A stretch of DNA of 64,000 bases from Lamellibrachia satsuma (lineage: Eukaryota > Annelida > Polychaeta > Sabellida > Siboglinidae): assembly GCA_033239005.1 (NCBI GenBank), contig BSQZ01000014.1, forward strand, positions 609,001 to 673,000, given 5' to 3'. Both the position numbers and the translations under genes were made by a program. Every line of letters begins with the position of its first letter. The stretch's first letter is position 1. The notes beneath the pieces are model-generated. The model did not search any database, was not told the origin of the DNA, and saw nothing but the letters and a program-made list of their open reading frames with translations. Positions 11,147 through 23,496 of the stretch are shown here, one piece after another.

Positions 11147-14100
11147 ATCAGGTGTCATGCAGTGTTCCAAAATCAAACTTTATTAATTTGTATACAACTA
11201 TTCTTATACTTGCCAATAGGATATGGCCATGCTGTTTGCGTCCAAAGTTATGTAACATATTTTGGCCTTTGTTTACTAAACTAATCTTTCTTTCTGACAT
11301 AAAATGTCCGTTTTATTTAAACTGCTTTGGTTCTGCGTATGTTGGCAGAGTTTAATACGTCAACATTGGTTAATATTTCAGCCCTCCGTCAACCACAGAA
11401 ATTACCGGAATCTTTTAGAACACGTTCTGAGTAAACCACTGGCGTGATATTCTTAATTTTAGTTGCACATGGTTAGTTTTGATTATTGTTTTGGTGCATA
11501 GCTACAAGACGGTGACTTTTGTTTGGCTTTGAAATTCATGCGTAGCAAGAAATTTGGAATGACTGTATTTATCATGTGTATGCATCGACTATGTTGGAGC
11601 AGAGTGGTTAGACCAGAGGACTCGAGAGAACCGGGTATGAATTCTCTTGCTGCCATTTCAAAGCATTTTCATTCATTCAATGTTGCCCTGGTTCATCCTG
11701 CTGTAAATGAGTACCTTGCTCTAAACAGTGGTGGATATACATCAACATATAGTCTTCGCGAAGTAATTGGAGCCTGGCTGAATTCTTCCCAGAGACGTGT
11801 TGGAGTGAACAGGTCTGCCAGGGTGTGGGGCATAAATCACTTTGAGTGGCTTTATAGGAACTTGCCTTTATTGTTTCTAGGTTCGATACTCCTGAGGGAA
11901 TTGAAGAAACTGGATGACAAGGTTTTGTTGGTTGAAGTTCAGTTGCTTGAGAGTAAAGTCTACCACGCCCTTAGCAACCTGCCCAAGTCCAGGTATGGCA
12001 AACCAACCCTTGCTGCAGGTCCCAGGGGGCCATAGGGGTGTGTGGCTATGTTGATATGCGCCCTTTGTGCGTGTTAGAGGTACAAACTGTGGTTATTGTT
12101 AATGTAAAATCATGTTCTGTAGTATAAACTGTGTCTATCCTAACATATTTACCACCCAAAAGTTTACAGTTTGAAAAAAATAGTGGCCTATCCCCTGCTG
12201 GTTGTTGCAGAGCCCACTTCGGCTGACACATTGTCCACTTGCTGACATGTACTTGCTTGCTGACATGTACCTGCTGTGGAAGATGCTAGACATAGATTTG
12301 TATACACATTGTACAACATGACTTGATCTCTCACCAGGGCGGCGCTGACCTCTGGTCGTACGACAGCCAATGGAATTTACTGTCCACCGAAGTTACAGGC
12401 AGCACTTGATCTCCAGTCCGGTAGGTGGCACTGCATGTGTTCTTTGGCAAGGTTGTGTTGGTTCATAAAATTATTCATATTTTTGAGCTACATAATGTGT
12501 CTTGAAAGTTACCACAGGAGTCAGATTTGTACGAGATATGATAAGACATGGCAGTCTTTAAAATAAATTTTCATAAATTCAAAACAACAGAAATCTATAT
12601 TTTAATGTTTTGACTATGAAAATACATCCATTTCTTTGCCTGATGTAACTTGTAAGTATTTGTACTTAAGGTGGTTGGGGCGGCTATCATTTCAGTTGAT
12701 TTTTTTCACAAAGAAATCACCCAGCACTAACGTCGTATTTCACCAATCCATCCTTTAAAAACGCATTCCTTTTGGAAATCCCCTTGAGTTCCCAGAAATG
12801 CGACAATGTTTCCATAGTAATGACCTCATGCGCTACAATGTTCGAACCAGCTATATTCATTCGCCGTGAAAGCAGACCATATTGTCTGGTTACTGTAATG
12901 TTAGTACAGATCAGTATTATATCTATCTAACTAAATCATGTAGTTAAACCAGCAAATATCAGCGTTCAGTGAACGTAGTTATCGTGCCTTTGACATGAAC
13001 GGAAATGCTGACACTTATAACGGGCCAATCAAAATGAGCCTGCCACGTGTTAGATGACTGGCGTAACGTAATACAATAGATGACAACACGTTACAAGTAC
13101 AGATTCAATGGCTATTGTGACGGCAAATTAAGGGGATGTGTCAGTATTACAAATGGCCATTGTGTTTTGTCAGCAATACATAAAACGCCAGTGAAACGTA
13201 AATTTTAACACAAAAGCATTTGTTGAGATTGTGTTTTCATTAATAACCAGGAAATTATATTTAAATTATTGTTTAAGGAAAACTACAACACTCCTGACAT
13301 TGCAATTTTGCATATGGACGTGTCCTACATGCATGCAGCGTAATACAGCAGTAAATTACGATTGGTGAAGGGTTTGTATAAAAAATACACTGCCACTTTA
13401 GGCTGTCATTCAAATTTTGCTTAATTCATTCATGGTGATGTAGCCGACATAATTGATTTATGTTAACCAAAATCTGCGATAAAGTTATCAGTTACACTGT
13501 CCTGCTTATATGTATGTCATTTATTTCTTTGGGGATTGTCTCAAAACGATTAAACTTTGTCTTTAGTGGCTATTTTTTCACATTTACAAAAAAGTTTTAA
13601 AAACCTTGTAACATAACCAAATAAATGAAAAAAAATTATTTTTTAAAATCTGGTATATTTCAACTACTATCTTTGAAGAAATTGTGAAGTTATCTTTAAA
13701 ACTTCTACTGAAAAAAATCAATTCAAGATAAGCATATGATAGCCACCCCACCTACCTTAATTAATAATAACAGGCCTGTCAAAGAATCTTACAGCAAAAG
13801 TATGTTGTTGAGTTGAGTTGAGTTGCATGGCCGTCCTTTACATATTGACTTGACTTTAATCCATTGTTATATTGTTTGTTACTGGACGATTCTTCATTGT
13901 TCTAACTGTTAGGTTGGCCCATAGGCTATGCCACTGTAGTGTAGCCTGTAAATTTCTACTTTTTGAAAGTACCATTTTGCTAAATTTAAGGAAGGATCTC
14001 CTGATTTGGCATTTGCATCGTGTACGTGTATACAGATGAATAGTTTGGAGTGTTCCTTTATGGTTAACACGTAGTTCTGTTTGTTGTGACTTGATGTGTT

Positions 14101-17100
14101 GTTTCTGTGACGTGACAGGCATCCTTCATGCAGCTGAAGAGAAAGACTTTAAGACGGCTTTCTCCTACTTCTATGAGGCATTTGAGGGTTATGATTCGAT
14201 CGACAGCCCCAAGGCAATTGTGGCCCTCAAATACATGCTGCTCAGCAAGATCATGCTCAACAGGTATGTTCATATTTTCAGCACAAGTATAAGAAAACCA
14301 ACATTTTTTTATTTATATATTATTTACCCTGATAAACCCTATATATAGAAGCACTTACACACATGCAGTTGGTCACCCTAAAAGATAGACTCGTACAGTT
14401 TTGTTAAAACTCCTTTAGACAGATCAAACAGCTGCAACATAAGCTTCACAAACACAGCTAAGAACTGCTTTTTAACTTATGCCTGTTTAACCAGTAACAG
14501 TTATCCATATGTGTGCTCACATATATTATTTTATGATGTAGATACAGTGTAATACCACATTTAATCATACAGTATGATAACTGTTTTAAAGTGTACCTTT
14601 GTTCTAGTAATTATTTATTTTATGTGTGTTGATTTTTTATTCATTTAAATTAAGAGTTTTGTGTTGTCCAATGCCGGCAGTGCTGATGAGGTTCAGACAA
14701 TAGTCAGTGGCAAACTGGCTCTCAAATACAGTGGACCAAGTGTGGATGCAATGAAGAGTATTGCACAGGCGAGCCACAAGAGGTCGCTGGCTGACTTCCA
14801 GGCAGTAAGTTACAGATTCTTTCAATAATAATTTTTTGCCAAAACGTGAATTATTTAATATTGATTTTCTTTTGAACATAACTATTAAGGTTTACTCACT
14901 CAAAGTTTTTGCAACCATCGGTTGCGTTCTTCAGGAACTTTTCTGGGATTCTGAATCCTATCAAACTATGAAATGATACTGTGAACTAATCTTATAATTG
15001 ACTTGGGTTGCATGAATACAAATAAATATTTTTCTTTTCATCTGAGTCAAATTAAACTTACACTGTATTTAAAAAACTAATTCCTGAAGTAACTAGCAAA
15101 AATATACATTTATGTGAACTTACAAAAAAATATGCTTTGCCAAAGTTTGAAAAACAAAACATTGAAATTTTTCTTGTTAATTCATTATGTAAAATATTTT
15201 CCACCAAAAATTTGCTGATACATGCAGCATATGAAATGTTTATAAATTAACATATTGTAGATTGAAAAAAGATTTGTTGCATAAAGTAAATAAAACTTAA
15301 ATCATAGTATTTTTCTGAGGTCACGTATTTTCATGATTTCACTTTCTTCCTGATTGTAGCCATCAGAACTACAAAGATACGCCATTTCTATCCTGTCGTG
15401 CATTAATGCTGTTTTTTCAATCAAATAGACTGCTTAAAAGTTACCATTTAATTGGCCAACTTCGCCAAAATGTGCATGTTTTTCAAGTTGTCATGTTGCT
15501 ACCGCGCAGTGAAAAATTATTTTTAATCTTATTGGATGAAATTACATCTCCATAGTTTAAAAGAGGATCCATCATCCAGTTGATGAGCGTTGTTGAACGC
15601 CAAACCAGGATGCATTTGTTACTATTTAGTCACGGGAATCGCCAGTGTTTCTAACTTTTGACACTTGCTAGTCAAACTTCGCTATATTATCTGCCAGCTG
15701 ATGGAAGTAACTGTCTTTATTTGGTGACACTGTTTCGCACTACGTAGTTTAGATATAGCCCTGTTGACTGGTTGATTTGGGCATTCTGACTGCGATGCAG
15801 TGTCGGGTTGATCCGGGCGTTCTGACCATGTGAGGGTTAATAATCTCCATTTCCCTAATTTCCACAGCTTCTCCATGTTTTCCACACGCTTATTTATTAT
15901 TGTAGATTTGTAACGCGCCATGTGTCCAGGTTAAAAACCTGCTTAAAGGCATTAACAAGATTATACTAAGTTAATTTTAAACAAGTTGAACAGTTAAAAT
16001 AAAAAATGTGTTTAAGAGACAAGAAAACAAGTTAAATAAATAAGGTAAATAAATAAGTTAAATAAAGTAAATTAAGTTGATACATATTAGCATATAAGTT
16101 AAGCAGATAAGTTAAATAAAAACAAGTTAAATGCATAATAAAATAAATAAGTAAAATGTCCTAGTCATTAAAACTTCTGCTAGCAATAGTGTTCCGAAGG
16201 CTGCACAAAAGAAATAGGTGTAAACAGTGTTTCCCTCCCATGCATCTATCCTTGTGTAATGTTGCACGATATTACCAGTATTTTTTTCTTTTCGACATAC
16301 TGGTATATGCAATATTTTTATTTTCTCAAAGGTGACCTTAATGAGTGGTTATGAATTATGACAGAACCAGATCCAGTCACTAATGTTTATTATTTGTTCA
16401 TAGTTCAGATTTCAGTATTTTATTCTCAAGAGTTTTAAGTTCATATGTACCGGGCAGGTTGTCTTGGTGTACTTACTTATTTCCCTATTGTGCAATACAA
16501 CAGTGCGTAGAATTAAGCGGTCTTTGTATTTTCAATATTCATAACTCCAGTTGACGATGTATAAAATATAAAACCTTACTTTTGAGGTTAAGTTATCATA
16601 TATAAAATAACCACACAATATTGCAATACGTATTTCAATAATGTTTTGTTTATTGCGATATATCGTATTACAAATAGTCTGGCAATACCCAACCCTACCT
16701 GCATCCCTGACATTTCCCTGTTGCTCCAATACCCAACCCTACCTGCATCCCTGACATTTCCCTGTTGCTCCAATACCCAACCCTAACTGCATCCCTGACA
16801 TTTCCCTGTTGCTCCAATACCCAACCCTACATGCATCCCTGACATTTCCCTGGTGCTCCAATACCCAACCCTACCTGCATCCCTGACATTTTCCTGGTGC
16901 TCCAATACCCAACCCTACCTGCATCCCTGACAGTTCCCTGTTGCACCAATACCCAACCCTACCTGCATCCCTGACATTTCCCTGTTGCTCCAATACCCAA
17001 CCCTACCTGCATCCCTGCCATTTCCCTGTTGCTCCAATACCCAACCCTACCTGCATCCCTGACATTTCCCTGGTGCTCCAATACCCAACCCTACCTGCAT

Positions 17101-20100
17101 CCCTGACATTTCCCTCGTGCTCCAATACCCAAGCCTACCTGCATCCCTGACATTTCCCTCGTGCTCCAACCCTACCTGCATCCCTGACATTTCCCTCGTG
17201 CTCCAATACCCAACCCTACCTGCATCCCTGACATTTCCCTGTTGCTCCCAGACCCTGACCAAGTACAAACTGGAACTGGAGGACGACCCGATTGTCCGTG
17301 CCCATCTTGACTCGCTCTACGACAACCTGCTAGAGCAGAATCTCTGTCGCATCATTGAACCATTCTCCCGGGTACAGGTACGGCGATTCATGTTAGTGCT
17401 GAACACAAGCTGTGTGCAGAGTCTTAGAAAGTCTTATAACGTCCTGAGGCCTTTATGATGCCTCTGATGCCAGTTTATCCCAGGGTCATAAGAGCCTTGA
17501 ATGTACTTCCACCATAAATAATATGGCCCTTGAATTCATCCCTTACAACACACTCCACCATCCCACCTCATCTTATTCATTTTAGCCATTCATGTTTATG
17601 CACCTACCGCATGCACACCACATGGAAACTCCTATGTGAACAACTGAAGGGGCAGTATGAAGTGAATTCACTCAAGACTAAAGTACTGCTTGTTTTAATT
17701 TCTCAGATACAATTCTCACATCTGTTGTGTGACATTTATCACAGATATCAAGTGACATTGCACGAATATCCCCTTGTAATATATGGTACAACGCATACTA
17801 TACTGTGAACACTTACACCAGACAGATTACTCCACTGGTAAAATTTCTCAGAGGCAACTGCTTATTTATCTCATGCCCAAATAAAGTTAATCGTGGTTTT
17901 TCTTTAACAACCACACTAACTTGGTTAAATAGCTTGGCTATGCTGACTTCAACACATTAACTGTGACCTCCGTTTTGCTTGCAGGTTGAACACGTGGCTT
18001 CCCTCATAAAGCTGCCCGTTGTAAGTAGGATTTTTTTCTTAAAGATAATTTACAACGGTTTTCATTGGCTAACTTGAATTACTGTTATTAATTAATAATT
18101 ATGGGCATTGCAACACTGAATTCATTAGTATTTAAAACACCCCATTTGGTTAAAAATAATATTGTTACAAAATGTGTTAGTAACACTTTCATATCTCAGT
18201 ACTTTTGAAAATACCTAATTTGGCGATAAAATTTGTTTTATGACATGTACAGATTGCTTTACTGCAATTAACGACAGACCATTTGACAGTGAAATGTAAT
18301 ATTTTTGACTGGACGATTTATTGGTGTGTCAAATTACCATTTGATACAATTTCTGACAATATACTACAGCAATAAAGATTAAAACTAAGCCCGGAACGAT
18401 ATGTATCGTGATACAGAGGTCATGATACGATACATATCGTGATACAGAGGTCATGATACGATACATATCGTGATACAGAGGTCATGATACGATACATATC
18501 GTGATACAGAGGTCATGATACGATACATATCGTGATACAGAGGTCATGATACGATACATATCGTGATACAGAGGTCATGATACGATACATATCGTGATAC
18601 AGAGGTCATGATACGATACATATCGTGATACAGAGGTCATGATACGATACATATCGTGATACAGAGGTCATGATACGATACATATCGTGATACAGAGGTC
18701 ATGATACGATACATATCGTGATACAGAGGTCATGATACGATACATATCGTGATACAGAGGTCATGATATGATACGATACATATCGTGATACAGAGGTCAT
18801 GATACGATACATATCGTGATACAGAGGTCATGATACGATACATATCGTGATACAGAGGTCATGATACGATACATATCGTGATACAGAGGTCATGATATGA
18901 TACATATCGTGATACAGAGGTCATGATACGATACATATCGTGATACAGAGGTCATGATACGATACATATCGTGATACAGAGGTCATGATATGATACATAT
19001 CGTGATACAGAGGTCATGATACGATACATATCGTGATACAGAGGTCATGATACGATACATATCGTGACTACACTGACTAGAATGATACAACAACAGTAAA
19101 ACACGTTTAGTTATTACGTGGACAAGGCAGCGCTACAGCAGACATCATATCGTCACTCACATGAGGTCCAAATTGCATGCACGCATTGAAAAAATAATAG
19201 TGTAAAGATTTTACATAGATTATAGTTAGATATGCATGTGGGAAACGTACTACATGTTATATTTCGCTATTTTATCAATACACAGGCATTGCTTCTCAAA
19301 GGTGACATGAATAATGTTTTGTCTACCACTATCGCATATCATAGTGTACCGCAATACGGGTATCGTGTATCGTGGTGCACCGGTGTATCATTCCAGCCCT
19401 AATTAAAACATAACATTTCTCACAATGGATCCATCTTATCTTCAGGACACTGTGGAGAAGAAATTATCTCAGATGATACTAGACAAGAAGTTTAGTGGTG
19501 AGTGGAAACAACCATGAAGATCTTACCTATCCTCTGCTGGCCTGGTACACTTTCTCCAGCTCACTAACTTTTGGCCACCTGTTTGGCCTCCTGTTTGGCC
19601 ACCTGTTTGGCCTCCTGTTTGGCCTCCTGTTTGGCCTCCTGTTTGGCCTCCTGTTTGGCCTCCTGTTTGGCCTCCTGTTTGGCCACCTGTTTGGCCACCT
19701 GTTTGGCCTCCTGTTTGGCCTCCTGTTTGGCCACCTGTTTGGCCACCTGTTTGGCCACCTGTTTGGCCACCTGTTTGGCCTCCTGTTTGGCCTCCTTCCA
19801 TGACTTCCACCCCAGTTTCCAATACAATTCCATCTTCTTATCTTCACTTCTGTGCTTACCTTCTTTACTTTGGTTTCAATTAGTATATCTTCCCTTGACA
19901 CTTTCTTTGGCAGTCTAGAGTTAAGTACCGTCCTTAAACACTTGACTTGAAAGGTGTGCAGCTTCCGGTTGTCACTTTCACTTACCTTGTGTTACATCCA
20001 CATAAAACAACAGCCGCATGGAAACAACAAATATATATACACAACTTGCAACATGTCAAAGAATTTCCATTGGCGTTAATTAATAGATTTTGTATTGTGA

Positions 20101-22015
20101 CATCAGGAATTCTTCCTAAATTAATTTGGAAAATGTACTGTTAGATGTAGTAAGTGTCAGTTTTCAGTTGCAGCAAGTGGCATTTGTTTAATGAGGGATC
20201 ATCACTGTTTGGATGTTGTTTGTACTGTACGATTTTTCACTCCCTGGTGGAATGTAAGCCATCAACAACATCTTTCCACTGTAGGCAGTTTTGGGCTTGC
20301 GTTTCCTGTTGTTTCCATCTTCATCATGCTTTTGTCACCTCCACTTTCACTGCCTTTCCCATTTTTGTCCTGAGGGCTCCATGCGAGCGCCTATCTTGTG
20401 ATGTATTGTGTTGGCTTCCTGAGAGTATGGCCTATCCAGCTCCATTTCCTGAGGCTATGACCTATCCAGCTCCACTTCCTGAGACTATGGCCTATCCAGC
20501 TCCACTTCATGACAGTGTGGCCTATCCAGCTCCACTTCCTGAGACTATGACCTATCCAGCTCCACTTCATGACAGTGTGGCCTATCCAGCTCCACTTCCT
20601 GAGACTATGGCCTATCCAGTTCTACTTCCTGAGACTATGGCCTATCCAGCTCCACTTCCTGAGAGTGTGGCCTATCCAGCTCCACTTCCTGAGAGTATGG
20701 CCTATCCAGTTCTACTTCCTGAGACTATGACCTATCCAGCTCCACTTCCTGAGACTATGACCTATCTAGCTCCACTTCCCGAGACTATGACCTATCCAGC
20801 TCCACTTCCTGAGACTATGACCTATCCAGCTCCACTTCCTGAGACTATGACCTATCCAGCTCCACTTCCTGAGAGTGTGGCCTATCCAGCTCCACTTCCT
20901 GAGAGTATGGCCTATCCAGTGCCACTTCATGACAGTGTGGCCTATCCAGCTCCACTTCCTGAGAGTATGACCTATCCAGCTCCACTTCCTGAGAGTGTGA
21001 CCTATCCAGCTCCACTTCCTGAGACTATGGCCTATCTAGCTCCACTTCCTGAGACTATGACCTATCCAGCTCCACTTCATGAGAGTATGGCCTATCCAGC
21101 TCCACTTCATGAGACTATGACCTATCCAGCTCCACTTCATGAGACTATGACCTATCCAGCTCCACTTCATGAGACTATGACCTATCCAGCTCCACTTCCT
21201 GAGACTATGACCTATCCAGTTCTACTTCCTGAGACTATGGCCTATCCAGCTCCACTTCCTGAGAGTATGGCCTATCCAGTGCCACTTCATGAGACTATGA
21301 CCTATCCAGCTCCACTTCATGAGACTATGACCTATCCAGCTCCACTTCCTCCTTATTTTATATTCAGTTGTTTGTATGGATTTTATATTCAGTTGATGAC
21401 AACCTAATCATGTAAATTAGTTATGCTGATTAGTGATTAGTCATATTGGTTAATCTTTAGTTAGTGCTGGGTCCAGTTACATAAAATCAAATACGGTTGT
21501 TTAATTTTTCATTTCAATTAGTTACACTATTAAAATGTTCAAATCAATTATATTTACACCATTTCAGTTATAAGTGTATTGTGCTGCTGCTGATTTTGGG
21601 ATGTTGTATACAGTTGTATACAGTTGCTAAACACACATAATAGACCTGGTGACTTGTGTGAGAGAGTAATAATATTTTTGTAGATAGGTTTTTGAGGCAG
21701 TTTCTGATATGGAACAGTGTAACTGGTTATAATCATAGTAGGAATTGTTGCAATTACATAACATGTTACAATTACAGCATTTTGATATAATCAATTACAA
21801 TTACGTTATTGGACCCAGCCCTGGTCATTAGTGTGCACAGAGTTGATGCAGTTTGACATCTCTGCCTCACAGGCATCCTCGACCAGGGTGAAGGCGTGCT
21901 GATTATCTTTGACGAGACGCCAGTCGACGAGACCTACAAGAACACGCTTGAGACGATACAGAGCATGGGCAAAGTGGTAGATTCCCTCTACAACAAAGCC
22001 AAGCGCCTCACATAG
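7070..22015 (+). CDS. PSMD11: 26S proteasome non-ATPase regulatory subunit 11 (Rpn6), N-terminal exon(s) not found
   Basis: Rpn6 is a lid subunit of the 19S regulatory particle that helps clamp the lid to the 20S core. Twelve exons join in frame, all with AG/GT borders: 7070-7171, 7978-8102, 9145-9216, 10799-10856, 11881-11992, 12338-12420, 14119-14263, 14681-14804, 17252-17377, 17985-18020, 19446-19497, 21873-22015 (stop 22013-22015). They encode 392 residues, from [12 protein letters not shown] to YNKAKRLT. That is exactly the length of the corresponding part of the 422-residue human protein as I remember it. Landmarks are the TPR-like solenoid ([30 protein letters not shown]), [26 protein letters not shown], then the C-terminal PCI domain ([42 protein letters not shown]). 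About 30 N-terminal residues are missing from 4.3-7.0 kb, which is mostly minisatellite; they may lie upstream, be lost, or be hard to see. The frame is intact, so I expect an active gene. Confidence 0.96.
7423..7672. repeat. 27-bp minisatellite, about 9 units, in PSMD11 intron
   Basis: Units read tgtgtagattacgtggtgtc plus catgaat, with a cat/ctt variant in the middle units. It lies in the intron between the exons ending 7171 and starting 7978. Confidence 0.95.
8101..8541. repeat. 27-bp minisatellite starting at a PSMD11 splice donor, about 16 units
   Basis: The array begins at the exon end: exon ...ggcaaggag is followed by gtgaggggtagttcaacact, and each later unit repeats gtgagggg or ttgagggg plus tggttcaacactgttctca. 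Many units read ctcagtgagg and so contain a GTGAGG donor-like hexamer after CA. It fills the 5' part of the intron 8103-9144. Confidence 0.95.
8691..8773. repeat. (CACG)n/(CA)n microsatellite
   Basis: A CACG-type tetranucleotide run grades into a pure CA run within the PSMD11 intron 8103-9144. Confidence 0.95.
9211..10191. repeat. 75-bp minisatellite copying the exon 9145-9216 splice donor, 13 units
   Basis: Units start at 9211, 9286, 9361 and every 75 bp to 10111, with a broken stub at 10186. Each begins cttgaggtataactagtgga, which is the last six bases of the exon plus the first bases of the intron. The 5' splice site CTTGAG|GTATAA is therefore present 13 times. Units are nearly identical (variants g/a in ctttatcgctag, g/t in agtggac), so the array is recent. 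The long minus-strand frame across it is just the repeat. Confidence 0.97.
10192..10798. other. PSMD11 intron remainder
   Basis: AT-rich intron with a short TA run at 10206-10223. The stretch around 10486-10710 resembles 11226-11480 of the next intron: both contain atgtaacatattttgg..tttgttta and ctgagtaaaccactggcgtg..tagttgcacatggtta. This is a duplicated or dispersed repeat of unknown type. Confidence 0.6.
10914..11091. mobile_element. pogo/Tigger-like MITE (about 178 bp)
   Basis: The left end cagtagaacccctcaaagcg and the inverted right end (cagtagaactcctctaaagc read from 11091 leftward) form terminal inverted repeats of about 28 bp that include GGCCACCC/GACCACCC. CAGT(A/C)GAACC ends next to TA fit pogo-type Tc1/mariner elements. 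The left flank is TA; the right flank has become a TG/TA run. No ORF is present. It sits in the PSMD11 intron 10857-11880. Confidence 0.75.
11092..11143. repeat. (TA)n microsatellite
   Basis: A pure TA run abuts the right end of the MITE, so it may have grown from the TA target-site duplication. Confidence 0.9.
12670..13756. mobile_element. non-autonomous DNA transposon with TTAA target duplication (1,087 bp)
   Basis: TTAA at 12666-12669 and at 13757-13760 flank inverted ends: left GGTGGTTGGGGCGGCTATCA, and right, read inward, GGTAGGTGGGGTGGCTATCA. There are about four mismatches in the first 20 bp and the match continues to ...TCAT. A TTAA duplication is typical of piggyBac and Kolobok superfamilies. 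The internal sequence is AT-rich without a long ORF, so the copy depends on a transposase elsewhere. It lies within the PSMD11 intron 12421-14118. Confidence 0.75.
14805..16681. other. PSMD11 intron, AT-rich unique sequence
   Basis: No gene or clear element was seen. A low-complexity stretch of taagttaaataa-like motifs lies at ~15960-16160. Confidence 0.5.
16682..17250. repeat. 44-bp minisatellite ending in a PSMD11 splice acceptor, about 13 units
   Basis: Units read tgcatccctgacatttccct, gttgctccaatacccaaccc, tacc, with one shortened unit near 17160. The last unit changes from ctccaata to ctcccag, which forms the acceptor of the exon at 17252. The pyrimidine-rich half of the unit is thus the polypyrimidine tract, and CTGAC within it is a plausible branch point. 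Confidence 0.95.
17378..17984. other. PSMD11 intron
   Basis: Nothing beyond an ordinary intron is seen, with donor gtacgg at 17378 and acceptor ttgcag before 17985. Confidence 0.6.
18386..19401. mobile_element. hAT-like non-autonomous transposon carrying an internal satellite (1,016 bp)
   Basis: The 8-bp direct repeats ATTAAAAC at 18378-18385 and 19402-19409 flank inverted ends TAAGCCCGGAACGATA and (read inward from 19401) TAGGGCTGGAATGATA, 12 of 16 matching. An 8-bp duplication and a TAGGG-like end fit the hAT superfamily. There is no ORF. About two thirds of the element is the 31-bp array described separately. It lies within the PSMD11 intron 18021-19445. Confidence 0.8.
18417..19068. repeat. 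31-bp minisatellite inside the hAT-like element, about 21 units
   Basis: The unit is gtcatgatacgatacatatc plus gtgatacagag. Each unit contains the inverted repeat ACGATA-CA-TATCGT. The unit resembles the element's own left subterminal sequence (gaacgatatgtatcgtgata), so the array probably grew from the transposon end. Confidence 0.95.
19569..19797. repeat. 12-bp minisatellite, about 19 units
   Basis: ggcctcctgttt and ggccacctgttt units alternate irregularly, in the PSMD11 intron 19498-21872. Confidence 0.95.
20408..21347. repeat. 30-bp minisatellite, about 31 units
   Basis: The unit is cctatccagctccacttcct plus gagactatga, with variants (gagagtatgg, gacagtgtgg, cagttctactt) interspersed. 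It gives a 417-codon open frame on the plus strand that is only the repeat. It lies in the PSMD11 intron 19498-21872. Confidence 0.95.
21463..21822. mobile_element. probable hAT-like MITE (about 360 bp)
   Basis: The left end tagtgctgggtccagttac is matched by the inverted right end (ccagggctgggtccaataac read inward). The ends resemble CAGGGCTGG hAT termini. Flanking 8-mers (ttagttag / gtcattag) match at only five of eight positions, so the target duplication is uncertain. No ORF is present. Confidence 0.5.
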
Positions 22016-23170
22016 TCCTGTTGAGTTAGTTTAGTATAGAGAATAATATGCGTCTTTATTCACTTACGCCCACACCAGAATTGCAGCAAACTTGTTCGTG
22101 CTGTAGCATCGAGTTTGGAAAATAGTTTGGACTAGTTGCTTTCCATGGCAATGAACTGAGTGCCAGGCTGAGGGTAGGTGATTGATATCACCTAATTACC
22201 AATATATATGAATAAGCTGTAAAGAATCCATTCTGGTCTAAATTCAGGTCAATTGTGTTGATTATCTTGGAGTCAATGAATAAGTCGTATTTGATGTATT
22301 TGGGTGCACCATTGTGAGCTGCAAAATTACGTATTGTTTATTGTGTTATAATGTCATCTACAGTCGCAGTGGAGGCCGTATACCATACCCTGATACTTTT
22401 GTTACAGAAGCTAGCAGATTGTAAAAACGCCCGCCATTTTTAATTCCAAATTCTCCTCAGCAACAAACTATTTTGTGAAAACAGCTGGAAGGAACCTCCT
22501 GATTGGCTTAAAAACACAACCATCAGATAGAACGGCATTGATTTGACAAAGTAGCACAATGATATGAAAAATGGACATTCTCAGCTAATCCACAATATCC
22601 AAACTTCAGGGGCGTTTCGCCAAATTTTGAAATGCGATTCTTAGTCGATTCTAACATTATTGGATTCATGCTTTCAGATTTGTCAGTTATATTGTTTGTC
22701 CAATTATCATAAATGTGACTTTTCATCTGATCTGGTTTTCCCGTTTTTTATCCTTGTTAGATTTTCTTAATGCCACAATATGGACATAATACTGTATTTG
22801 TAAGAAACAAAGATAAATGATGTTCAACTGCCCACTTGTTACATCAATTGGTGTGTTTCATTGTTGTGAGAATGTTACTTTTGTTTAGAATTCCACCTGT
22901 TCTGCATCCTTGAAATTGGGATATTTTCATCAACTTTCATTAATGTAAATATAAAAACATTCCACTAATAAAAAAATGGATTCCACCTCAAACTTCCCAT
23001 CCAAAAACAAATATTGGGGGCACTCTGCAAAGCAGTGAGTGGAAAGCCAATTACAGCTGTATTGCCAGATTTAAAACGGGAGGAAAAAATGTAAATAAAA
23101 ATTTTGTGGGTGATAATCCGTGTGGGTCATTCACCCACCCACCCAATTTTTCATGATGTAGAACATCATG
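22016..23170 (+). other. PSMD11 3' untranslated and intergenic region
   Basis: Unique AT-rich DNA follows the PSMD11 stop. The clearest polyadenylation hexamer I see is AATAAA at 22967-22972, about 950 bp after the stop. Closer variants may be used instead. Confidence 0.4.
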
Positions 23171-23496
23171 TACACTTGTCAACTGTACAGACCTCTATAA
23201 TTACACATGCAACTACAGAAAACAGAACTTGTCAACTGTACAGACCTCTATAATTACACATGCAACTACAGAAAACAGAACTTGTCAACTGTACAGACCT
23301 CTATAATTACACATGCAACTACAGAAAACAGAACTTGTCAACTGTACAGACCTCTATAATTACACATGCAACTACAGAAAACAGAACTTGTCAACTGTAC
23401 AGACCTCTATAATTACACATGCAACTACAGAAAACAGAACTTGTCAACTGTACAGACCTCTATAATTACACATGCAACTGCAGAAAACAGAACTTG
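23171..23496. repeat. 53-bp minisatellite, about 6 units
   Basis: Units start cttgtcaactgtacagacct and end cagaaaacagaa. They are nearly identical, the last carrying one change (ctacag to ctgcag). The array lies between PSMD11 and the fibrinogen-domain gene. Confidence 0.95.

Noticed and set aside
18417..19068. CRISPR-like or centromeric satellite
   Set aside because: The array is enclosed by hAT-like terminal repeats and a target duplication, and has no spacers.
20154..21407. 417-residue frame with [10 protein letters not shown] repeats
   Set aside because: The 30-bp array lies inside a PSMD11 intron whose flanking exons splice in frame without it.
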